Shown in pieces: positions 58,317-64,000 of a stretch of DNA of 64,000 bases. The DNA lies in NCBI GenBank assembly GCA_011800155.1, contig CM022369.1, positions 1,364,001 through 1,428,000 on the forward strand, in the 5' to 3' direction. The stretch's first letter is position 1; each line of letters opens with the position of its first letter. Position numbers and translations under genes: made by a program. The stretch is from Flammulina velutipes. Its lineage: Eukaryota > Basidiomycota > Agaricomycetes > Agaricales > Physalacriaceae. The notes under the pieces were generated by a model. That model saw nothing but the letters and a program-made list of their open reading frames with translations, was not told where the DNA came from and did no database searches.

Positions 58317-60308
58317 ATGTTTACTTATACCCGAGCCTGCCTACCTCTCCCGTCTTCATCGTCTTCATCCCCAGTCAAATTGCCTTCGTCTTGCTGTTTC
58401 TGTACTCGTTCCCTCCCCACCTCTGCTCTTGAGCATTCCCTACGGCGATCATGGCGAGTACCACTGAGGACATTCGTCTCTTTGAACTTACGCGTCCTAT
58501 AGAGGGACAGCGTATCTCACGATTCTTGGACCAACGATGAACTACAGTGGATGTCTGCATGTGCAGTCTACGCAGATGCGCTTCCCCCATCTTCGCCCAT
58601 CGCCATCGTAAGGAGTGTCATTCGGCGTCTTAGTCAATATATTGATAACATATGTAGCCTCCAAGGCGGGGTTCGTATGAACGTCCGGCTATCGGGATCA
58701 ACGACTCTTTGACGCTACTCCGAACGAAAGGTCTTCCCCGACGCTACACAGGCAACTATCAAAGACCAACGAAAGCGAGTCGAGCAAAGGTCGCTCCCCC
58801 GAGCCGCTTGGATACGTTTCAAGTGACATCCAATGCGCGTTATAAAGTAGTGTGTATAGCTCATTCCTTACCATGGTCATGATGCTTATACGTCGTAGAC
58901 ACCGCCAGCTCCTCGCGTGCCCCCTTCACCTTTGGCCTCATCAGCACCCGCAAGCCCCGTGTCACCATTACGCTCCAGGATCCCACGCCTTAGCCGTGCG
59001 CCAGATCCAACATCTGGAGCATTCTTCCCCTGCGAATCGCACACCGCCACTCACATACCTCCGTCTCCCAGTTCCAAAAACACGGAGTGGCTCTATCGCC
59101 GTCCCAAGTTGACATCGACTTCTTCATCCTGCTCGTCCTCCCATTTTCAATCGCGCCTAGACACGATTGGCTCTCCGCGGACCCGATCCCCTCTTCCGAG
59201 TTGTCCAGCCGGCAGCTGTCCAGAGCGAAAGCATGAACGGGCGAGCGGCCCTTCAAATGAGAGCAATACAAGTCTCAAATATCCCCCATCCCCACCTACG
59301 TCCTACAGTTGGTCAATCCAACACAGACGCTATCGCTCGGAAGAACCACAAACGCCGTCCCAAGAAGTATTGTGGGAGGACTTTGATTATACCCCTCCTT
59401 CCCCACGCCACATGTCGAGACCAGAGAGACCGAAGCTTATATTACAGCGACCATCACGTTCTACCTCTGTTTCTACGGCGTCCTCGTCTTCCTCTTCCTC
59501 GCGTCCACATACCCCGACCTTGCAACAATACTCTTCTCAATCTAGTTCGCCGGATGACATCCTTCATTTGAATCCAGAATCATACCCTCGTTCTATCCTA
59601 ACCCGGACTTCCTCCACATCGACCACCAAATACTCCCCGTCCATCATGATTTCCCATAACGGGAGGAAGCGGAGTGGCAGCGGGAGCAAGTCTGTCAAGT
59701 TCGTCGAGATCCCCACCGTGCACTATGCTAGCATAGACTCGGAATGGGACATCCCCGACGAAGAGGAATGCATAGACCTGGACGCTGAGTCGGATATGGA
59801 AGATGGAGAAGGAGAACATGAGAACGACGAAGAAGTGAAGCCCTTTCCGCCGCATCATGACCTGGGCAGTCTTCTCGGATTTCAGGGGGGAACCAAACTC
59901 AATCTAGACGTCGACGGGTATCAACCGAAGGACAAACGCTTACTCAAAAGTTTCTCCTTGAAGCGAGACCATGCATCCCCTACTGCAGCGTCCTTACGTC
60001 GGAAAACAGAGAAACACTCTTCTTCAGTCAAAGCGGCCCCATCCAGGTTTATATCTGGACCGTTTGCCCTGGGTACGTTGCCCAAACCGCCTCCTCCAGC
60101 GCCACCATTTGTCATGCCACACGCAGCGAAAGGCACCTCCGTGTCTCTCCGAAGTGCGCCGTCATTCGAGAGCTTCAAAAGTGTCAAGAGTACGGGTGGG
60201 AGGAGCATCTTGAGCGTTAAGAGTTTGAGGAGTCTGCCAGGAAGTCTGAAGACTGGCGCGCAGGGATTGAAGGATTGGTTCAAAGGTAGACGCGTTACCG
60301 TGGACTGA
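58317..60308 (+). CDS. Ser/Pro-rich protein with charged middle domain, unknown function
   Basis: Four exons: 58317-58457, 58503-58607, 58658-58846 and 58899-60308; 614 residues, all phase 0. I do not recognise it. Exon 2 encodes an ordered segment (SWTNDELQWMSACAVYADAL). Exon 3 is basic (RRYTGNYQRPTKASRAKV), and exon 4 begins TPPAPRVPPSPLASSAPASP. A long Ser/Pro/Thr region leads to an acidic block around SVKFVEIPTVHYASIDSEWD followed by Glu/Asp runs. A C-terminal basic part ends SLKTGAQGLKDWFKGRRVT. SVKF followed by acidic residues resembles protein phosphatase 1 (RVxF-type) docking, but that is weak. The first exon is the least certain; a start inside exon 2 is possible. Converges on RPC9. 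Confidence 0.6.
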
Positions 60309-60454
60309 TTCGAGCTGCTGGATTACCTTGTCCTATCTTATGGATAGTTATTGATTATTTACTGGCTGTCGTATTTGGATATGTATCCTGGAATAGAGAT
60401 GTTGACAGTTTTGACATTCAACTTGCCTGGTATGCTACATTTTAATAAATATTA

Positions 60455-61247
60455 TCAATCGTCATCAACGTCCAAGTCACCCTCCACACCAGCACCTTCC
60501 CCTCTGTCGTCAAAATCTTGATTATGTGACTCGAAATCACCATCCGTATTGTCCCATACAGTTGTCCCTCGGTCACCAGGGAGGGTGTGCATCGCAACGT
60601 CTTCGCTGAACGTCGGTGGCGGGACGGCTGTAGGATCTAAAGATGCTTGGACGTCTTCTAGCAGTGCCTCCATGCTTTCTCCCAAACGATCTTCGAGTTC
60701 TTCCACGATCTTGGAAGGAGTTGATCAGAACACCGCTTGACATGGGGAACATACTCACGACATAAAGTTCAACAGCAAGAGTCGGTGCGAGATTGACGAT
60801 TTGTAATTTTTCAGACTTGGTCAAGTCATATTTAGCAAGGTCTTGCGTGAGTCTTGTCACTCCTGCTTCTGTTTGTCGGATAGTTGATTGTTGAGGCGCG
60901 GAAAGGTATTTGATGGCCTGGTAGTATAGTGTGCATGTTTGAATCATACGGTTTGAGTTGAGGAGGGTGCATACCTCCACTTCGATCGTCCTGAGATTCT
61001 GTATAACCTCAACATTACTGGGATGTTTCTCTCCTGGTATTATCGCAGACACAGCGCCTGCAGCTTCTTCTTCCTTTTTGATTCGCACAGCAGTTTTTGT
61101 TCGTGCAAGATGGTCGGCTTCCAGTTCGCGCAGCAATGTCAACACCTCAAAATTGGATAAGAGAGCGGAGCGTGCATTGATGACCTAGCTTGAGAGTCAC
61201 TCTTAATCCCGCAACGATGCCACAAGGTCAAAGTATTATACCTCCAT
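60455..61247 (-). CDS. RPC17: RNA polymerase III subunit RPC9 (Rpc17/CRCP)
   Basis: Stalk subunit of RNA polymerase III that pairs with RPC8/Rpc25 and contacts TFIIIB during initiation. Four exons: 61247-61242 (ATG GAG), 61184-60975, 60917-60759 and 60709-60455; 209 residues. The N-terminus after splicing reads MEVINARSALLSNFEVLTLL, close to human CRCP (MEVKDANSALLSNYEV). The Rpb4-like HRDC fold follows, with LSAPQQSTIRQTEAGVTRL and LTKSEKLQIVNLAPTLAVEL. The acidic tail (ESHNQDFDDRGEGAGVEGDL) is longer than in yeast. The 57-base intron 60918-60974 is in frame if retained; family alignment (TIEVE then AIKYL) says it is removed. A 6-base first exon also appears in the dynein gene. Confidence 0.9.
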
Positions 61248-61624
61248 GGTAGCGGGAAGGACAGAAAACAGTGATTGGCCCGGGCCGTACATCCGCGCAT
61301 CCTGGATTTAATAGTAGACCACATATAGGCTTTGTATAGGCTCGATCATCCATCCGGCTTTGTCATCGTTCCTCCTTCCACAGGAAGAAACAACCGCCCC
61401 CCTTTGCCTATTACAACCAAACAAATATCGTCATCAAGGTCGTGGCGGTTGCTTCCTGAGCCTGACTGGTTTCACGAATCTAGACCACATACAATATGTT
61501 TTACAAGCACTGTACATAATGCTAATACTGAATAAGTTATGGGACCGATGATACCAAGCGTGCTACGTGATACGCGTAAGTACAATGGTCAGCAGAAATG
61601 CATGTATGTACACCAAAAAAAACA
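61248..61624. other. Intergenic region upstream of RPC9
   Basis: 377 bases between the RPC9 start and the 3' end of the next minus-strand gene. It contains the RPC9 promoter. No coding or structural feature recognised. Confidence 0.5.
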
Positions 61625-63411
61625 TCATCTTCCCGCCAGACTAGCTTCCTTGTGCGCATAAATCACTGGTCTGGGAGGTAGCGAAGACAACCCATGGGGT
61701 TTGTGAGTTATCATGCTCTCCAAAGACATCGGCAGCGGGTCAACGTAGAATGGCGTTCGCGACCCAAAACAAATTGATTCATTCTTTTCAGGATTTGCAA
61801 ACACGTAGTCAAGATAGCCATTGGACGGATCTTGCGTTGGATGTCCGTAATCAGCATAGTCGTTTGCCCTAGAGTTCAAGTTGACTCGTATGGGTAGATT
61901 GAGCATGGGTGGGTTATCGTCGTGAGAGATCGATGCCTGTGTTACAGGAACGAGGTCTGGGAATCGAGATTGAGCGAGGACGTGCGCGTCTGTAACCCCT
62001 TGACCTAGTCGTTGTGCGAGCGAGCGACTCCTTGGCGCCGCTCTGTTCACCGCGAACTCCTCTTCGTGCCAGGGGACTTCGTTGCCGTCAGGGTCTAAGC
62101 GCGGCACTAGATGCGAACATTTTCAGTATTTTATGCGAACGGCAGGAGAAGACCTTACGTGGAGGAGGGATGTGATAAGGTGGCTCATAGGGTAATATAG
62201 GAATGGTCGAAGAAGAGACAGTATTGGCCTCGCGTCGGCTGGTTCGTCGCATTCTTGTTGGGCCACCCACCCGTGCCGGGGCAGGCATTTGCCATGACCA
62301 AGGATCACTGTCTGGGTCGTAATATTCTCTACTCGGGCTGTCTGGAGACGACGCCTCCTCTATGGGTTGCGGTTCTAGCTGATCGTAGCTAGAAGGTTCC
62401 TCGAAGATGTCCGCAGAGATGACCCCGACACCGGTTTCTTGAGGAAGGAGGGCGGAGGCAAATTGGAATGGAGATGCAGGATTTGAGAAGTTGTGCATGG
62501 AGCCCATATTTGAGAGTGTTGAGAGCCTGCCGGAGACGGGAGATTGAGCAGAGGGATTAGAACGTCGAGCCGCCCGATAGGGAGGAATCCGTGGAGGAAT
62601 ATGAGAAGATGTAGTTATTGGCTCGCTTGGGTTATTGACGTTTCGAGTACTGGTCTGCGCATCAAGACTGCGTCCGAGGCCTTGTCGAGCTCGGCGCACA
62701 GTCTCTTCGATGCTGGATAAAGAAATGGGATCTGTCCGGCGCTGCCTGATTAACGCGCGTATCTCGCTCTCCGTCGAGTCGACCACATCAGGGGAGGAAG
62801 TGGAAACAGGCGAAGCGACAAAGTCGGTACTGGGGTAATTCGATAAAAGGTCCTGGATTTGAATCATACGACGGTTGACATTTGAGCTGGTACCTGTCAT
62901 CTCACGACGAAGGACTGCACTGGAGTCAAGCACACTACGTCGCGGAAGTCGTTGCGGTGGACTAACGGGCGAGCGGAGGCTGATGGTCGGTAGGAATGGT
63001 GCGGGAGGAGGAGTATTGCCAATACTTTCACTTATTGAGCTAAGAGGTGAGCGCGCCGGCCATTGTCCATCCTCGTTCGGCTGCGCTGGTAACGCTGAGC
63101 GAAGCCTTTCAAAATCAAACATATTGTCATGTTCTTGAGGTTCGTCGGTAGAAGGACTGCCCGCAAGGAGGATGGCGTGATGACGAGGGCCGAAGCCTGA
63201 ATTGTCGCTGCTATTTATCTTTGGTGAGTTCTTAGACTTGCGGAGAAAGTTAGAGGGCCCACTTTGGATAATGACGGGCAGCATTGAGTAGTTGCAGTGA
63301 ATACGGAGTGAGAGGGGTGTCCTGGGCAGACAGGCGAGAGAATAAGGATTCTGGAGTTGGCGCCGAGTCTACGACAGACGACGCTGGAGATGGGTACGAA
63401 GTGTGGCTCAT
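61625..63411 (-). CDS. Ser/Pro/Arg-rich protein of unknown function
   Basis: Three exons: 63411-63263, 63210-62159 and 62106-61625; 560 residues. I do not recognise the family. Exon 1 (MSHTSYPSPASSVVDSAPTP, ending LLNAARHYP) leads into DNSGFGPRHHAILLAGSPST. The middle is disordered but has two ordered patches: NVNRRMIQIQDLLSNYPSTD and STESEIRALIRQRRTDPISL with SSIEETVRRARQGLGR. The C-terminal third is more ordered: LPYEPPYHIPPPLPRLDPDG, VPWHEEEFAVNRAAPR and GYLDYVFANPEKNESICFGS. No signal peptide or membrane span. The donor AA|GTGGGC of intron 1 was fixed by frame, because the direct continuation hits a stop. Probably a basidiomycete-specific regulatory protein; nothing more can be said. Confidence 0.6.
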
Positions 63412-63753
63412 CGCTACACCCAGTCAATATCCGTGCAGTAGTTCAAACATTGACAACCTGCTCACCGCTCGCCACCGATGCCAACGGGTTGTCAAGCTTC
63501 CAGTTTGATTGGATCGTACCGAAAGCAAAGTCTTATAGCGTCACTTCTAGAGCTGTATTAATGCAACCTGTGCAGTACTAGCAGAGAAACACGAAAGATC
63601 AAGGAGAGCTGCACGGAATGTAGATGAGCGGAAGATGCAAAGGCTCCGTTGGTGGCTGTGCAAACTACAATCTCATCAAATTTATCATTCAGACAAATCT
63701 TGCAACAATCACTTTATGATGCACACAAAACGCGCGAATAAGTGCAATAGCTT
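63412..63753. other. Intergenic region with AT-rich stretch
   Basis: 342 bases: promoter side of the preceding minus-strand gene and 3' flank of the partial gene at the right edge. No feature recognised. Confidence 0.45.
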
Positions 63754-64000
63754 CTATATGCTCCCATCACTGTCTTCCTCGCTAAATTCTTCTGCCTCGT
63801 CATCGATGAATCCATTTGCCATGGGTCCATCAGAGTCATCGTCTTCCTCGTCCTCGTCGTCCTCATCCTCATCCTCATCTTCCTCGTCTTCCTCGGAGTT
63901 TTCTTCACTGCTGTTTCCTCCAAGCTCCACGTCCTCGACACTGCCCTCTTCGTCGCTGCCGACCTCTATGTCCACATCCATCTTGACTTCCTCTTCGGCA
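63754..64000 (-). CDS. Acidic C-terminal tail of a gene continuing beyond the window
   Basis: An open minus-strand frame enters from the right edge and ends at 63754. The visible 81 residues start AEEEVKMDVDIEVGSDEEGS and continue through an almost pure Asp/Glu run to FIDDEAEEFSEEDSDGSI and stop. Such tails are common in nucleolar and chromatin proteins, but the domain that would identify the gene lies outside the window. There is no way to assign function from this piece. Confidence 0.7.
   Translation of the reverse strand, partial: AEEEVKMDVDIEVGSDEEGSVEDVELGGNSSEENSEEDEEDEDEDEDDEDEEDDDSDGPMANGFIDDEAEEFSEEDSDGSI

Noticed and set aside
32946..61247. RNA polymerase III gene grouping (TFIIIC-type gene and RPC9)
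   Set aside because: The two lie 25 kb apart with many unrelated genes between, so co-occurrence in the window is most simply chance.
1..64000. A biosynthetic, mating-type, defence or prophage-like cluster
   Set aside because: All recognisable genes are dispersed housekeeping or cell-biology genes; no synthase, homeodomain/pheromone pair, integrase, transposase or CRISPR-type repeat was seen.

Overview
The window is nuclear DNA from a filamentous basidiomycete, most likely a mushroom-forming agaricomycete. Genes are dense and intron-rich. Nearly all of the roughly 110 introns I could place are 45-60 bases long with GT...AG ends. The dynein heavy chain is split in the way described for basidiomycetes. 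A PacC/Rim101 factor, a Tea1-type kelch polarity protein, a fungal homoserine kinase and several Ser/Pro-rich basidiomycete-type proteins fit the same picture. I do not name a species.

Layout, left to right. 0-1.3 kb: 3' end of PEX10 (+) and the complete Sm protein E gene (-). 1.4-12.7 kb: an 18-exon gene (+) for the motor half of cytoplasmic dynein heavy chain, without its tail. 12.9-19.2 kb: homoserine kinase (-) and the rRNA-processing protein RRP5 (+), divergent. 19.5-23.0 kb: a secreted GPI-anchored protein and a CaCA-family cation antiporter with an apparent frameshift (both -). 23.4-28.2 kb: Tea1-like kelch/coiled-coil protein (-). 29.5-35.6 kb: a Ser/Pro-rich protein (+), a small membrane protein (-) and a TFIIIC-type WD-repeat protein (+); the last two start only 38 bases apart, divergently. 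35.6-38.6 kb: gene-poor, with broken coding-like fragments. 38.6-41.3 kb: myosin regulatory light chain and PacC/Rim101 (both +). 41.6-42.0 kb: a 392-base foldback element. 42.5-46.9 kb: EME1 and MUS81, the two subunits of one structure-specific nuclease, head to tail. 47.1-50.5 kb: TAF1 (-). 50.7-51.8 kb: a PA28-gamma proteasome activator (+). 51.8-52.7 kb: unknown protein (-). 52.7-55.2 kb: gene-poor with coding relics. 55.2-63.4 kb: a nuclear-type protein with a prion-like tail (-), mitochondrial ribosomal protein mL43 (+), a Ser/Pro-rich protein (+), RNA polymerase III subunit RPC9 (-) and another low-complexity protein (-). From 63.75 kb to the edge: the acidic C-terminus of a further gene (-).

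Most genes are housekeeping and unrelated to each other; I see no biosynthetic, defence or mobile cluster. The points worth attention are the tail-less dynein gene, the adjacent MUS81/EME1 pair, the PA28-gamma gene with two GC-AG introns and a 9-base exon, the antiporter frameshift, a cryptic GPI-signal exon and the foldback element. Exon boundaries were placed by eye from splice consensus, reading frame and recalled family conservation. All lengths follow from those boundaries.
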